The notes: generated by a model from the sequence alone, not told the origin. DNA of 64,000 nt from Aureimonas sp. SA4125 (GCF_019973775.1 NZ_AP025032.1:4892501-4956500), one strand, 5' to 3'. Shown: positions 46,685 to 56,621, counted from the first letter of the stretch. Made by a program: numbers and translations.

Positions 46685-48231
46685 GCCGCGGCCTCGGCGA
46701 GATGGTCCTTGAAGAAGCTCGACAGGACGTTCTGCTCCGTCTTCGCCGCGCCTTCGAGCTCGGCGGCGATGCGGCCGTGGTGCATCACGTAGAGACGGTT
46801 CGACAAGGCCAGCACCTCCGGGAGTTCAGACGAGACGACGATCACCGCCGCGCCCGCCTCGACGAGCCGCTTCATGAATTCGTAGACCTCGACCTTGGCG
46901 CCGACGTCGATCCCGACGCTCGGCTCGTCGAACAGGAAGATCGAGAGGTCGCGCGTCAGCGCCCGCCCGAGCATCACCTTCTGGCGGTTGCCGCCGGAGA
47001 GGTTGCCGACGGCGCGCTCGATGTTGGGCGGGCGCAGATTCAGCTGTTCCATGATCGGGTTGATCAGCAGCTTCTCGGCACCCTGGCGCAGCATGCCGAA
47101 GGTGACGAACCGCTTGAGGTCGAGCGCCGTCATCGAGGCGTTCTCGCGGATCGGCCGCGACAGCGCGAGCCCTTCGGCGACGCGGTTGGCCGGAAAATAC
47201 GCCACGCCCTTGCGCAGGCTGGCGCGCGGATCGGCCGATTCATAGGGCATGCCGTGCAGGCGGACGGTGCCGCCTGTCACCGGCTCGAGCCCGTAGATGG
47301 CACGCACCAGCTCGGACTTGCCGCAGCCGACCAGACCGGCAATGCCGGTGATCTCCCCGGTGCGGGCGTAGAAATTGACATCCGAGACGATGCCGCCGGC
47401 GACGGAGAGATTTTCGACGTCGACGGCCACCGTACCGGGCACGTGGGCGATGGCTGGAAACAGCACGTCGATCTTGCGGCCGGTCATCAATTCGACCAGT
47501 TCACCGTCGGTGACGGCAGCGGCGTCGAGCGTGCGGATCAGCTTTCCATCGCGCAGCACGGTGACGCGGTCGGCGAGCGCCCGGATTTCCCGCATGCGGT
47601 GCGAGACGTAGATGATGCCGACGCCTTGGGCCTTCAGCTTGGCGATCAGTTCGAACAGCCGGCCGGTCTCCCTTTCGGTGAGCGAGGCCGTCGGCTCGTC
47701 GAGGATCAGAAGGCGCGCTCTGCCGAGCAGGGCCTTGGCGATTTCGACCATCTGCTGGTGCGCCCGTGACAGGTCGTCGACGCGGGCGGCGGGATCGAGA
47801 TCGAAACCAAGCTCGTCGATCAGCGCCCGCGCTTGCTTGCGCATGTCGCCGGCGCGCAGCACGCCGCCGGCGGACAGCTCGCGGCCGAGGAAGAGGTTCT
47901 CCTCGACGGTCATGGTCGGCACCAGCGAGAATTCCTGGAAGACCGGGCTGATGCCGATGGCGCGGGCACGCTGCGGCGTGAGGTGGCGGATCTCCTCGCC
48001 GCCGAAGCGAAACTCGCCACCATCGGGCGGGAAGGTGCCGGCGATGACGTTGATCAGCGTCGACTTCCCCGCCCCGTTTTCGCCGAAGAGCACATGAAGC
48101 TCGCCGGCGCGCACGTCGAAATCGACCCGGTCGAGGGCCAGAACGCCCGTGAACCGCTTCGAGATGCCCGCCAGGTGGAGCAGAGGCTCCGTCTCCCGGC
48201 AGTGCGTTCCGACTTCGCCGGTCTGCCCCAT
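46681..48231 (-). CDS. Ribose-type ABC transporter ATP-binding protein
   Basis: A 516-residue double ATPase. The first domain has Walker A GENGAGKST near residue 52 and the signature-like LSRAHQQMVEIAKALL. The second domain, from about residue 265, has the degenerate Walker A GLVGCGKSELVRAI and the signature LSGGNRQKVMLGRAL. Half-degenerate sites are usual in the RbsA class. It is coupled to the permease downstream. Confidence 0.92.
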   Translation of the reverse strand: MGQTGEVGTHCRETEPLLHLAGISKRFTGVLALDRVDFDVRAGELHVLFGENGAGKSTLINVIAGTFPPDGGEFRFGGEEIRHLTPQRARAIGISPVFQEFSLVPTMTVEENLFLGRELSAGGVLRAGDMRKQARALIDELGFDLDPAARVDDLSRAHQQMVEIAKALLGRARLLILDEPTASLTERETGRLFELIAKLKAQGVGIIYVSHRMREIRALADRVTVLRDGKLIRTLDAAAVTDGELVELMTGRKIDVLFPAIAHVPGTVAVDVENLSVAGGIVSDVNFYARTGEITGIAGLVGCGKSELVRAIYGLEPVTGGTVRLHGMPYESADPRASLRKGVAYFPANRVAEGLALSRPIRENASMTALDLKRFVTFGMLRQGAEKLLINPIMEQLNLRPPNIERAVGNLSGGNRQKVMLGRALTRDLSIFLFDEPSVGIDVGAKVEVYEFMKRLVEAGAAVIVVSSELPEVLALSNRLYVMHHGRIAAELEGAAKTEQNVLSSFFKDHLAEAAA

Positions 48232-48264
48232 GTCGTCTCCTTCGCTTCGGGTTTCCGCCGGGGA

Positions 48265-49347
48265 CTACTTGGCCTTGACGCTGTAGACCGGCGTCCAGTC
48301 GCCCGGTGCCAGGATCAGGTCCATCTGCAGGTTCGGCACGGTGGTCTTGTCGACCACCGCCGCCACCGGCTGGACGAGGCTCATCACCGGCTTCTTCTCG
48401 AGCAGCCGGACCGCCTGGTCGATGGCGATGGCGCCCTCGCCAACCGGATACTGCGTCGCGAAGGCCAGGATGTCACCGCGGTTCAGCGCGTCGAGCATGG
48501 CCTGGTTCTCGTAGGACGACATGATCTTGATGTCGGTGCGCCCGGCTTCGGCCACGGCACCGATCGCCGCTTCCGCCGTCGGGGCCGATCCCCAGATCAC
48601 GTTCATCTCGGGATGCGCCTGCAGCGCATCCTGGATGAGCTGCAGCTGCACGGCGACGCCGCTGTCGCCGAACTTCTCGTCGAGGATCGTCACGTCCGGG
48701 TTCTTGGAAACCGCCGTCTTGAATCCTTCGTTGAAGGATTCGGCCCAGCCCGAGCCTGCCGGGCCCGGGAAGGTCACGACATTGGCCTTTTCGCCGGCCG
48801 GCAGCTGCGCGAGCAGGCCCTCGCCGGTCACCGCGCCCATGGCGACGAAGTCGACGGCATTGGCGGCGGGCGTCGCATTGGCCGGAATGGGGTTGGTGAC
48901 GCCGACGACCGGAATGTTCTTGGCCGCGGCTTCCTTGAATTTCTGCTCGAGGCCCGCGCCCGAGATCGCGCCGACGATGATCGCGTCCGAACCGCTCGCC
49001 AGGCAGTCGTCGAACTGCGAGAGCTGCTTGGGCAGGTTCTCGTAGCCGCCGGCCTCGTAGAGCGTCATGTTGACGTTCATCGCCTCGGCCTGCTTGACGA
49101 TGCCGTAGGCGACCGCGACCCAGAAGCTGTCCTTCATGTGCGGGAACAGAACGCACAGATTGTAGGGCTTCTCTGCCTTTTCCAGCGGCGTGTACTCGGC
49201 ATCCACCGGCGTGCCGGAGGAGGAGTCGTAGATCTTCATCGGCCACCAGGCGGCGTCGGCGGCGAGACTGGGCGACACCGCACCGGCGACCATGCCGAGA
49301 CAGGTGGCGGCAGCGAGGCTGTGGCGGAGGCGAGAGCGAAGAAACAT
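48265..49347 (-). CDS. TorT-like periplasmic substrate-binding protein of an ABC importer
   Basis: A 360-residue exported binding protein (signal peptide MFLRSRLRHSLAAATCLGMVAG..., cleavage near SLA-A at about 30). It resembles TorT, the TMAO-sensing periplasmic protein, in the W/YP start, the NLCVLFPHMKDSFWVAVAYGIV segment and EAGGYENLPKQLSQFDDCLASGSDAI. Here it is encoded next to an RbsA/RbsC transporter rather than a TorS sensor kinase, so a transport role is more likely. ATG 49347 has aagga about eight bases upstream. Its ligand is unknown. Confidence 0.82.
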   Translation of the reverse strand: MFLRSRLRHSLAAATCLGMVAGAVSPSLAADAAWWPMKIYDSSSGTPVDAEYTPLEKAEKPYNLCVLFPHMKDSFWVAVAYGIVKQAEAMNVNMTLYEAGGYENLPKQLSQFDDCLASGSDAIIVGAISGAGLEQKFKEAAAKNIPVVGVTNPIPANATPAANAVDFVAMGAVTGEGLLAQLPAGEKANVVTFPGPAGSGWAESFNEGFKTAVSKNPDVTILDEKFGDSGVAVQLQLIQDALQAHPEMNVIWGSAPTAEAAIGAVAEAGRTDIKIMSSYENQAMLDALNRGDILAFATQYPVGEGAIAIDQAVRLLEKKPVMSLVQPVAAVVDKTTVPNLQMDLILAPGDWTPVYSVKAK

Positions 49348-49429
49348 GGCTGCAATCCTTCTTGCTTGAGGGGGAAGCGGACGGGAGGCGCGGGTTTGCG
49401 CCCCGTCCGACGGCACTGCTTCGCGCTGC

Positions 49430-51391
49430 CTACACGGCAGCCCAGTTGGCGACGGATCGCCGCTCGAAGGTCTCGCGGAACTGCCGCGTGGATTCGGGAA
49501 GAAGCTCGCCCGTGCCCCAGTCGAGGATCACCGCATGCTGGCGGATCGCGTCGAGCGCATCGATCTCGCCACGTCGGAATTGCGCCGCGACGCCTTCCGG
49601 ATCGGTGCGGGCCCAGGCGACCCGCTTTTGGCGGATCTCGGCGCGCAGGGCCTCGGTCGCAGCCGAGTCGAGCGCGTAATCGCAGAGCTCGGGGTCGATG
49701 GCGCGGATGACGACGCCGTAGTCCTTGGCGGCGCGCTCGATCGAGACATAGTCGTCGATGACGTCTTCCAGGACATGCGCGGGATCGCGGTCGAGCGGGT
49801 CGCCGAATCCGCCGCCGCCGGCCGTCGGCCGCGAGAACACGTCGCCCTCGCCGATCTTGACGTCGGAGAAGATGGTGCCGAGCCGTTCCGTGTGCTCGGC
49901 GCCGGCCCGCTTCAGCGTCAGGCCGTGCGGGCTGGAGGGAAGCCCGCCTTCGATGCCCCAGACGATCGCGCATTCGCGGTCGCAGATGTAGGAGATCACG
50001 GTGTCCTCGGCCGCGAGCATCAGCGATGTCTTGCGCACGCCGACGCCGCCACGCCATTTGCCGGGACCGGCCGTATCGCGCAGGATCTCGCATTCGGTGG
50101 TGAGGATCGGGTTGGCGCGCTCCTGCCCCTCGACCGGCTGGGCCATCATGCCGGTGCCGAAGCAGGCGGTGGTGACGTTGGCGCCGTCCTTGCCGTTGCG
50201 CCCGCCCCAGCCGCCCGGCAGCCAGTCGTAGAACATGAAGATGGGCTTGTCGTCGCTGCGGGCGTCGCGCCCGCCGGTCAGGAGATATTCGAGGTTGAAG
50301 GCGCAGGCCAGCGCCCGTTCCGGCATCAGCTGCGACCACATCTCGTAGATCGAGTTCATGATCTTCTCGAACGGCATCAGGAAGCCGGTCACCGCCACCG
50401 GCCACTTCGCATCGACGATCGAGCCTTCCGGCGCGATGATCTCGAAGGCCCGGTAGAAGCCGGAATTCAGCGGCAGGTCGGGGAAGAAGGTCTTCATCCC
50501 GGCGGCGACGGCCGAAAACGTGGTGCCGAAGGCGGAGTTGTAGATCGTGCCGATCACCGGATGGCTGCCGGTGAAATCGTAGATCGCCTTGTCGCCCTTG
50601 ATCGTCATCTTGATGCGGATCGGGATCATGCCTTCGCCGCCCGACGGGTCGCGGTCGATGAAGTCGACCGTCTCCCACTCGCCGTCCGGCAGCGCGGCGA
50701 TGCGCTGGCGCACGGCGCGCTCGACATAGTCCTGCACCTCGGAAAGGCCGGTCTCGACCGTATCGCGGCCATACTTGCCGACGAGGCGCAGGATCTCGCG
50801 CTCGCAGACGGCCGTCGCCTCGGCCTGGGACTGGATGTCGCCGATGATCGACGCGGGATCGCGGGTGTTGGACGCGATCAGATTGGCCACGTCCTTGCGG
50901 AATACGCCCTTGTCGAACAGCCGAACCGGCGTGATGCGCAGGCCCTCGCGGAACATGTCCTTGGCCGAGACGTCGAAGGAGCCGGGCACGCTGCCGCCGA
51001 CATCCGACCAGTGGCCGTTCGACTGGGAAAAGGCGATGATCTTGCCCTCGGAGAAGATCGGCCTGACCAGGCGCACGTCGGAGAAGTGGGTGCCGCCGGC
51101 ATAGGGGTCGTTGATGGCGAAGACGTCGCCCTCGTGCATGTCGCCCTCGAAGGCGCGCATCACGTCCTTGCAGGTGAAATGCAGCGTGCCGACGTGGACG
51201 GCGATGTCCTGATTGCCTTGCGCGGCGCATTCTCCGTTGGCGTCATGCAGGCCGCTGGAGAAGTCGTGGTTGTAGATCACGAAGGAGTAGCAGGTCCGAA
51301 GGATCTGCTCGCCCATCTGGTCGACGCTGGTGATGAAGGAGTTCTTCAGGACCTCGAAGGTCACGGGATCGAGAGTCTGTTCGCTGGCCAT
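49430..51391 (-). CDS. Hydantoinase/oxoprolinase B-type subunit (HyuB)
   Basis: A 653-residue protein of the hydantoinase B/oxoprolinase family. The DPYAGGTHFSDVRLVRPIF and GNQDIAVHVGTLHF motifs are near residues 50-120, and a GGWGGRNGKDG segment follows. ATP-dependent opening of a cyclic amide by HyuA/HyuB-type pairs is known for N-methylhydantoin, 5-oxoproline, acetophenone and caprolactam enzymes, so the ring substrate cannot be fixed. The start is ATG 51391, five bases after the HyuA stop. Confidence 0.9.
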   Translation of the reverse strand: MASEQTLDPVTFEVLKNSFITSVDQMGEQILRTCYSFVIYNHDFSSGLHDANGECAAQGNQDIAVHVGTLHFTCKDVMRAFEGDMHEGDVFAINDPYAGGTHFSDVRLVRPIFSEGKIIAFSQSNGHWSDVGGSVPGSFDVSAKDMFREGLRITPVRLFDKGVFRKDVANLIASNTRDPASIIGDIQSQAEATAVCEREILRLVGKYGRDTVETGLSEVQDYVERAVRQRIAALPDGEWETVDFIDRDPSGGEGMIPIRIKMTIKGDKAIYDFTGSHPVIGTIYNSAFGTTFSAVAAGMKTFFPDLPLNSGFYRAFEIIAPEGSIVDAKWPVAVTGFLMPFEKIMNSIYEMWSQLMPERALACAFNLEYLLTGGRDARSDDKPIFMFYDWLPGGWGGRNGKDGANVTTACFGTGMMAQPVEGQERANPILTTECEILRDTAGPGKWRGGVGVRKTSLMLAAEDTVISYICDRECAIVWGIEGGLPSSPHGLTLKRAGAEHTERLGTIFSDVKIGEGDVFSRPTAGGGGFGDPLDRDPAHVLEDVIDDYVSIERAAKDYGVVIRAIDPELCDYALDSAATEALRAEIRQKRVAWARTDPEGVAAQFRRGEIDALDAIRQHAVILDWGTGELLPESTRQFRETFERRSVANWAAV

Positions 51392-51396
51392 GGGTG

Positions 51397-53421
51397 TCAG
51401 CCCTTCACGCGGATGATGAGGTTCAGATACTTGTCGACCTCGGCCCGGGCGCCGGGCGGCACGACCGTGGTGCTGTCGACCTGGTCGACGATCGCGGGAC
51501 CCGCCAAGACGAAGCCGCAGGGAAGATCGTCGCGCTGGTAGACGGGCGTGTCGTGCGCCTGATTCTCGAACCAGACTTCCCGTCGACCGACCGGATCGGG
51601 AACCACCCCGGTCGGAGCGTGCACCGCCAGTTCCGCCTTCGGCACGACGCCGATCGCCTTGACGTTGACGCGGAAGAAGCTGACCGGCGCATCGTCGCGG
51701 CGGAAATTGTATTCGCGGTGGTGCTCGCGGTGGAAGTCGGCGACGAGGTCGGCGATCGAGCCGATCGGGCTCGGCGTCGAGACGGCGAGCGAGCGCCACT
51801 GGCCGCGATACATCATGTCGATCGTCCGCTGCAGCACGATGTCGCCCTCGGCGACGCCCTCGTGGATCAGCCGGTCCAGCGCCTCGCGCTCGATGCGGGC
51901 GAACTGCGCCTCGATGGTGGCGGGATCGGCCGCCTCGGCATCGACCATGCAGTTTTCGGAGAAATCGTGCTGCATGTCGACGAGGAGGCAGCCCAGCGCC
52001 GAGGTGACGCCGGGGTTCGGCGGCACGATCACCACCGGGATCGACAGTTCGCGGGCGACGTCGACGCCGTGCAGGGCGCCTGCCCCGCCGAAGGCAACGA
52101 GGGCGAAATCACGCGGATCATAGCCGCGGCTGATCGAGATCAGCCGCACGGCGTCGGACATGTTGGCATTGGCGACGCGCAGGATCGCATCGGCCGCCGC
52201 CTCGGTGGAGAGGGAGAAGCCCTTGGCGACGCCCTCCTCGACGGCGGTGCGGGCGAGCACCGGGTCGAGCGTCACCTTGCCGCCGGCAAGGCTGGTGCCG
52301 AGACGGCCGAGCGTGACATTGGCGTCGGTATTGGTCGGCTGCGCATTGCCGTTGCCGTAGCAGGCCGGCCCCGGGAACGCGCCGGCCGACTGCGGGCCAT
52401 TGCGCAGCGAGCCTGCATCGTCCGTCCAGGCGAGCGAGCCACCGCCGGCGCCGATCGTCAGCACCTCGATCGACGAGAAGCGGATGGGATAGCCGAACTC
52501 GATGTACCAGTCCTTGGTCACCCGCGACTGGCCCTCATAGGCGAGCGAGACGTCGGTCGAGGTGCCGCCCATGTCGAGGCCGATCGAATTGGGATAGCCG
52601 CACAGACCGGCGATATGGCGGCTGGCGATGGCGCCGGCGGCAATGCCCGAGCCGGCGAGACGGGCGGCGAAATCCTTGACGCTCGCCGGTGTCATCACGC
52701 CGCCGCCGGTGTGCAGGAGGAGAAGATCGCGGGTGTAGCCCTCGGCGGCGAGACGGTCGCCAAGTCTTGTGGTGTAGCTGACGACGACCGGGCTCAGCGC
52801 GGCGTTGACGACGGTGGTCGAGAAGCGCTCGTGCTCGAAGATTTCCGGCAGCACCTGCGAGGAGATCGACACCGGCACGTCCGGCATCGCTTCGAGGAGG
52901 ATCTCGCGCATGCGGCGCTCGTTCTCGCCGTTCAGATAGGCGTTCATGAAGCAGACGGCGATCGCCGCGACGCCGCGCTTCTTCAGGATGCGGGCGACGT
53001 CCCGTGCCTTCTCCTCGTCCAGCGCCTCGACCACATTGCCGGCGCTGTCGATGCGCTCGGGCACGGTCAGCCGGTCGCGGCGCGGAATGTAGGGTTTGAC
53101 GACGTCCTTGTAGACGTCCCAGAGGTCTTCCTTGTTGGCGCGGCGGATCTCGATCACGTCGCGAAAGCCTTCCGTCGAGACCATGGCGGTGCGCGGCAGG
53201 CGGCGGGTGATCAGCGCGTTGGTCGCCACCGTCGTGCCGTGCGAGAACAGCGCCACCCTGGCCAGGTCGATGCCGGCCTTGGCCACGCCACCCATGATCC
53301 CGTCGATCGGATCGGGTGTGGAGGAGGTCTTCTCGATCCGGATGAAACCGGTGTCCTCGTCCATGATGCAGATGTCGGTGAAGGTGCCCCCGACATCGAC
53401 GGCTACGCGAAGATTCTGCAC
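51397..53421 (-). CDS. Hydantoinase/oxoprolinase A-type subunit (HyuA)
   Basis: A 674-residue ATP-binding subunit. The N-terminal VAVDVGGTFTDICIMDEDTG and the central LDMGGTSTDVSLAYEG are the phosphate loops of the actin-like ATPase fold, and GGAGALHGVDVARELSIP is in the C-terminal half. GTG 53421 is the likely start, since the longer open frame to 53484 has no similarity. It precedes hyuB and the transporter, which suggests that import and ring opening are one function. Confidence 0.9.
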   Translation of the reverse strand: MQNLRVAVDVGGTFTDICIMDEDTGFIRIEKTSSTPDPIDGIMGGVAKAGIDLARVALFSHGTTVATNALITRRLPRTAMVSTEGFRDVIEIRRANKEDLWDVYKDVVKPYIPRRDRLTVPERIDSAGNVVEALDEEKARDVARILKKRGVAAIAVCFMNAYLNGENERRMREILLEAMPDVPVSISSQVLPEIFEHERFSTTVVNAALSPVVVSYTTRLGDRLAAEGYTRDLLLLHTGGGVMTPASVKDFAARLAGSGIAAGAIASRHIAGLCGYPNSIGLDMGGTSTDVSLAYEGQSRVTKDWYIEFGYPIRFSSIEVLTIGAGGGSLAWTDDAGSLRNGPQSAGAFPGPACYGNGNAQPTNTDANVTLGRLGTSLAGGKVTLDPVLARTAVEEGVAKGFSLSTEAAADAILRVANANMSDAVRLISISRGYDPRDFALVAFGGAGALHGVDVARELSIPVVIVPPNPGVTSALGCLLVDMQHDFSENCMVDAEAADPATIEAQFARIEREALDRLIHEGVAEGDIVLQRTIDMMYRGQWRSLAVSTPSPIGSIADLVADFHREHHREYNFRRDDAPVSFFRVNVKAIGVVPKAELAVHAPTGVVPDPVGRREVWFENQAHDTPVYQRDDLPCGFVLAGPAIVDQVDSTTVVPPGARAEVDKYLNLIIRVKG

Positions 53422-53584
53422 GGTGAGCGTTTCCCTTTCCGGTCTCCTGGCGGTTGCGCGGGGTCTCCCGCCGCCCGGTCGCACGATGACGATCGCGTCC
53501 GGCCTCTGGCGGCAGCAGGATGGTGCCCGCGCTCTCGGGAGGGATTAAACGGCCTTTTCCGCTGCTTCTCTTGGTCCCCAGCGC

Positions 53585-53617
53585 ATCAAACTTTGATCCT
53601 CTGTGCACTTCGGCACA
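53585..53617. promoter_or_regulatory. Two palindromes upstream of hyuA, candidate operator
   Basis: ATCAAA-C-TTTGAT (53585-53597) is a perfect inverted repeat and TGTGC-acttcg-GCACA (53602-53617) a second one, both in the 281-base spacer between the AraC regulator gene and hyuA. Position suggests control of the hyu operon, although AraC proteins more often bind direct repeats. Confidence 0.5.
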
Positions 53618-53702
53618 AATTTTGGGCCGCGGTCCGTTCTGCCCGTTTACCAACCATGCAGTGCAGCATCGCGCGGCGTTGCCCTGTGCAGCGCAGGCAC
53701 GC

Positions 53703-54668
53703 TCAGACGGGCTGGCTCGCCTCACGCGCGGCGGCGCGGACCTCGCTCGGCGTGCAGCCAAACCGCGCCCGGTAGCTGCGGCTGAACTGCGCCTGGTCGC
53801 CGAACCCCCAGTCATAGGCGATCTCAGCGATCGCCTTGCGGCAGTGCGGGTCCTTCAGCGCCGCGTCGCACATCAACAGCCGCCGGTTCCGGACATGCGC
53901 CGAAACCGTCGTTCCCTCGGCCTCGAACAGCTGGTGCAGATAGCGCAGCGAGATGCCGCAGCCGTCGGCGATGGCCTGCGGTGCCAAGTGCGGATCGCGC
54001 AGGTGGCTGCCAATGAAGTGCTCGGCGCGGTGAAGATGGGCGTTGCGCACCGAGGACGAGCGGCCGACGAGAACCCTCTGGTCGGCCTCGATCGCCATGG
54101 CCAGGAGATCGACGAGATGGCGTCCCATCCGCGCGCGCTCATCTGCCTCCATCTCGTCGAGCCGTGGCGCCGTGAGGCGCAGCATGTCGACGAACAGCGC
54201 GCCGACGCTGCGGCTGGCGTCGAACTGCAGCGTCGCCAGGCGCTCCGGTCGGGCGATGCGGGCGCGCAGAACGTCGCTCGGGATCTTCAGCACCCAGAGT
54301 GCGGCGCGCTCGCGGTGGCTGAAATCATAGGGCAGATGGCTGCGCTCTATCAGGAACTGGCCGGGACGGCACTGCACCTCCTTGCCGTCCTGGGCGAAGC
54401 GGATCTCCGCCACCTCCGGCACCGTGATGAGAAAGCTCTCTTCCCGTTCGTTCAGAAGGTGGCGCTCATGACGCCGGTAGAGGAGCCCATCGCATCGGTT
54501 GCGCGAGAGCGCGATCGACCCGAGCGTCCAGGCGTCGAGCGTGCCGTCGAACGCGCCGACCGACTGGAAGCGCAGATCGAGCGGGAAATAGGTCTGTGAG
54601 ACGGCCTGCTGCCAAAACGCCTTGCTGCCGCCCTTGGGACTGCTGCTGGTCGAGAAGGTGGCTCGCAT
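53703..54668 (-). CDS. AraC-family transcriptional regulator
   Basis: A 321-residue regulator with a C-terminal double helix-turn-helix domain (FIGSHLRDPHLAPQAIADGCGISLRYLHQLFEAEGTTVSAH...SRSYRARFGCTPSEVRA, about residues 215-315) and an AraC-binding-like N-terminal domain with QDGKEVQCRPGQFLIERSHLPYDFSH. ATG 54668 is preferred because ggag is eight to eleven bases upstream. It is the likely activator of the hyu/ABC operon downstream. Confidence 0.9.
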   Translation of the reverse strand: MRATFSTSSSPKGGSKAFWQQAVSQTYFPLDLRFQSVGAFDGTLDAWTLGSIALSRNRCDGLLYRRHERHLLNEREESFLITVPEVAEIRFAQDGKEVQCRPGQFLIERSHLPYDFSHRERAALWVLKIPSDVLRARIARPERLATLQFDASRSVGALFVDMLRLTAPRLDEMEADERARMGRHLVDLLAMAIEADQRVLVGRSSSVRNAHLHRAEHFIGSHLRDPHLAPQAIADGCGISLRYLHQLFEAEGTTVSAHVRNRRLLMCDAALKDPHCRKAIAEIAYDWGFGDQAQFSRSYRARFGCTPSEVRAAAREASQPV

Positions 54669-54796
54669 CGCACGCAACTCCTATCCCTGTGAACGGCCCT
54701 GCGGGCGGAACACCCCCAAGCGTTTTGTCCGAGCGAGGGGCGGGCCCTCGCCTTGTACGGCAACGCGCGTCAGCCAATTGCTTCCGACGCTGGCGG

Positions 54797-55522
54797 TCAA
54801 CCGAACCAGGGGCGCAGGGCCGCGTTGACGGCGCGTGCCAGCTGATCGGCCCCCGGCGTATCGGAATGGATGCAGACCGTGTCGGCGCGCATCGGCAGGT
54901 CGCCGCCCTCGATGGTCGTCGCCAGGCCCTCACTCATCACCCGCACGGCCCGGCGCGCCGCTTCCGCGGCGTCCTTGGCGGCGTGCTGGCGGGTGATGAT
55001 GAGCTTGCCCTCGGCGTCGTAGTCGAGGTCGGCATAGTATTCGGCGATGAAGGGGATCGTACGCCTGGTGTAGACGGTTTCCTGGAGCGTACCGGCCATG
55101 CCGAGCAGCGGCACGCCAAAAATCTCGGCGGCGTCGGCAATGGCTTCCGCCACCTCCTCGCTGCGGATGGCGGCGCCGTAGAGCGCCCCATGCGGCTTGA
55201 TGTGGTTGAGCGGCATTCCCGCCTCGTCGAGAAAGGCCTTCAGCGCGCCGACCTGATAGACGATGCAGGCCGAGAGTTCGTCGCGGCCCATCTTCATCTC
55301 GCGCCGGCCAAAACCCTGCAGGTCGGGAAAGGACGGATGCGCCCCGACGGCGACGCCGTGCTCGCCGGCCAGCTTCACCGCGGCGCGCATGATCGAGGGG
55401 TCGGAGGCATGGAAGCCGCAGGCGACGTTGGCGATGTGGATATGCGGCATGATGGCGGCATCGTCGCCGCAACGGTAGAGGCTGAACCCCTCTCCCATGT
55501 CGCAATTGATGGTGACACCCAT
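54797..55522 (-). CDS. pxpA: LamB/YcsF family protein, 5-oxoprolinase subunit A-like (PxpA)
   Basis: A 241-residue LamB/YcsF family protein. PxpA, with PxpB and PxpC, forms an ATP-dependent 5-oxoprolinase that hydrolyses pyroglutamate. The N-terminal motif TINCDMGEGFSLYRCGDD, AHPSFPDLQGFGRREM and KPHGALYGAAI are typical. It is on the minus strand just after the LysR gene, while pxpB and pxpC are on the + strand 3 kb away. A truncated second copy is found at 60247-60330. Confidence 0.88.
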   Translation of the reverse strand: MGVTINCDMGEGFSLYRCGDDAAIMPHIHIANVACGFHASDPSIMRAAVKLAGEHGVAVGAHPSFPDLQGFGRREMKMGRDELSACIVYQVGALKAFLDEAGMPLNHIKPHGALYGAAIRSEEVAEAIADAAEIFGVPLLGMAGTLQETVYTRRTIPFIAEYYADLDYDAEGKLIITRQHAAKDAAEAARRAVRVMSEGLATTIEGGDLPMRADTVCIHSDTPGADQLARAVNAALRPWFG

Positions 55523-55601
55523 TCAGCACCTCGCTTCGCCGGTCCGGGATCGGCCGTTGGTGTCAAACGTGGATAACAGCGGGCCCGCCCGTCAAATCGT
55601 A

Positions 55602-56585
55602 TTAAGCGGGCGACGACATCTGAAAATCCGATGGCCTTCGGACGAGCCCTTCGCTTTCCCCGGCCGCAACAGTGCGACTGACGCCGACGCCGGTCACGGC
55701 GAAGCGCATGAAGTTGCGGAACGCCTCGGTGGCGCTGCCTAGATCGGCCTCGCGGCTCCAGGCGAGGCCGACGTCCATGCTCGGCACCTCGTCCTCGATG
55801 ATGCGCGTCTCGATCCGCTGGCCCTCCAAGGACCATGGCCGGTAAATCAGTTCCGACAGGACGGTGATCCCCATTCCGCCGGCCACCATCGACCGCACGG
55901 CCTCCACCGAGGAGGTGCGGAAGATGGTGCGCGGCTCGAGATCCGCGGCGCTCCAGTAGCGCATCGCCGTGTGTTTCGCCTCGTCGACCGTCAGCATGAC
56001 ATAGGGGTGCTGCGCGATGTCGGCGAGCCGCACCCGCTCGGCCGCGGTCAGGGGATGGCCCGGCGCGAGCCAGAGCCGGCGCGGCGACCGGGTGAGGATT
56101 TCGCTGGCGATCCGGGCCTCGTCGCGCAGGTTGGAGACCAGCAGCACCGCGATGTCGAGCACCCCGTCGGCCAGCGCCTGCTCCAGAACGTCGCGCGGCG
56201 CCTCGAACAGTTCCAGCGTGACGCCGGGAAAATTGGACTGGAACCGCATCTGGTGGCGCGGCAGGAAATAACCCGCAACGGTGTAGGTGACGCCGACGCG
56301 GACCTTGCCGGTGATGGCGCCGCCCGAGACATGCGGGCTGTGCACGGCCTCGGCGACCGCCGCCAGAATCTGCCGTCCCTGCGACAGGAAGCGGCTGCCC
56401 TCGAGCGTGACGGTGACGCCGGAGGGCGTGCGCTCCAGAAGCTTCGTGCCGAGCAGCGCCTCGAGCTGCTGGATGGCGGCGGTGACCGCCGACTGCGAAA
56501 CATTCAGCGCGACCGCCGCCTGGCCGATCCGCCCGGCCTCGGCGGCGGCGACGAAATAGCGGATCTGCTTGAGCGAAACGGACAT
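55602..56585 (-). CDS. LysR-family transcriptional regulator of the biotin/PxpBC cluster
   Basis: A 327-residue regulator. The N-terminal helix-turn-helix (QIRYFVAAAEAGRIGQAAVALNVSQSAVTAAIQQLE) spans about residues 7-42, and a substrate-binding-type effector domain follows. It is divergent from the biotin carrier gene and upstream of pxpA, so it may control both directions. The ATG at 56585 fits the family start. Confidence 0.92.
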   Translation of the reverse strand: MSVSLKQIRYFVAAAEAGRIGQAAVALNVSQSAVTAAIQQLEALLGTKLLERTPSGVTVTLEGSRFLSQGRQILAAVAEAVHSPHVSGGAITGKVRVGVTYTVAGYFLPRHQMRFQSNFPGVTLELFEAPRDVLEQALADGVLDIAVLLVSNLRDEARIASEILTRSPRRLWLAPGHPLTAAERVRLADIAQHPYVMLTVDEAKHTAMRYWSAADLEPRTIFRTSSVEAVRSMVAGGMGITVLSELIYRPWSLEGQRIETRIIEDEVPSMDVGLAWSREADLGSATEAFRNFMRFAVTGVGVSRTVAAGESEGLVRRPSDFQMSSPA

Positions 56586-56621
56586 GGTGCGTCTCCCTGG
56601 CGAAGGGTCTGACCGCACCAT

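Noticed and set aside
49535..53775. Long + strand open frames over hyuB and hyuA
   Set aside because: Both are antisense to well-defined hyu genes with correct motifs.
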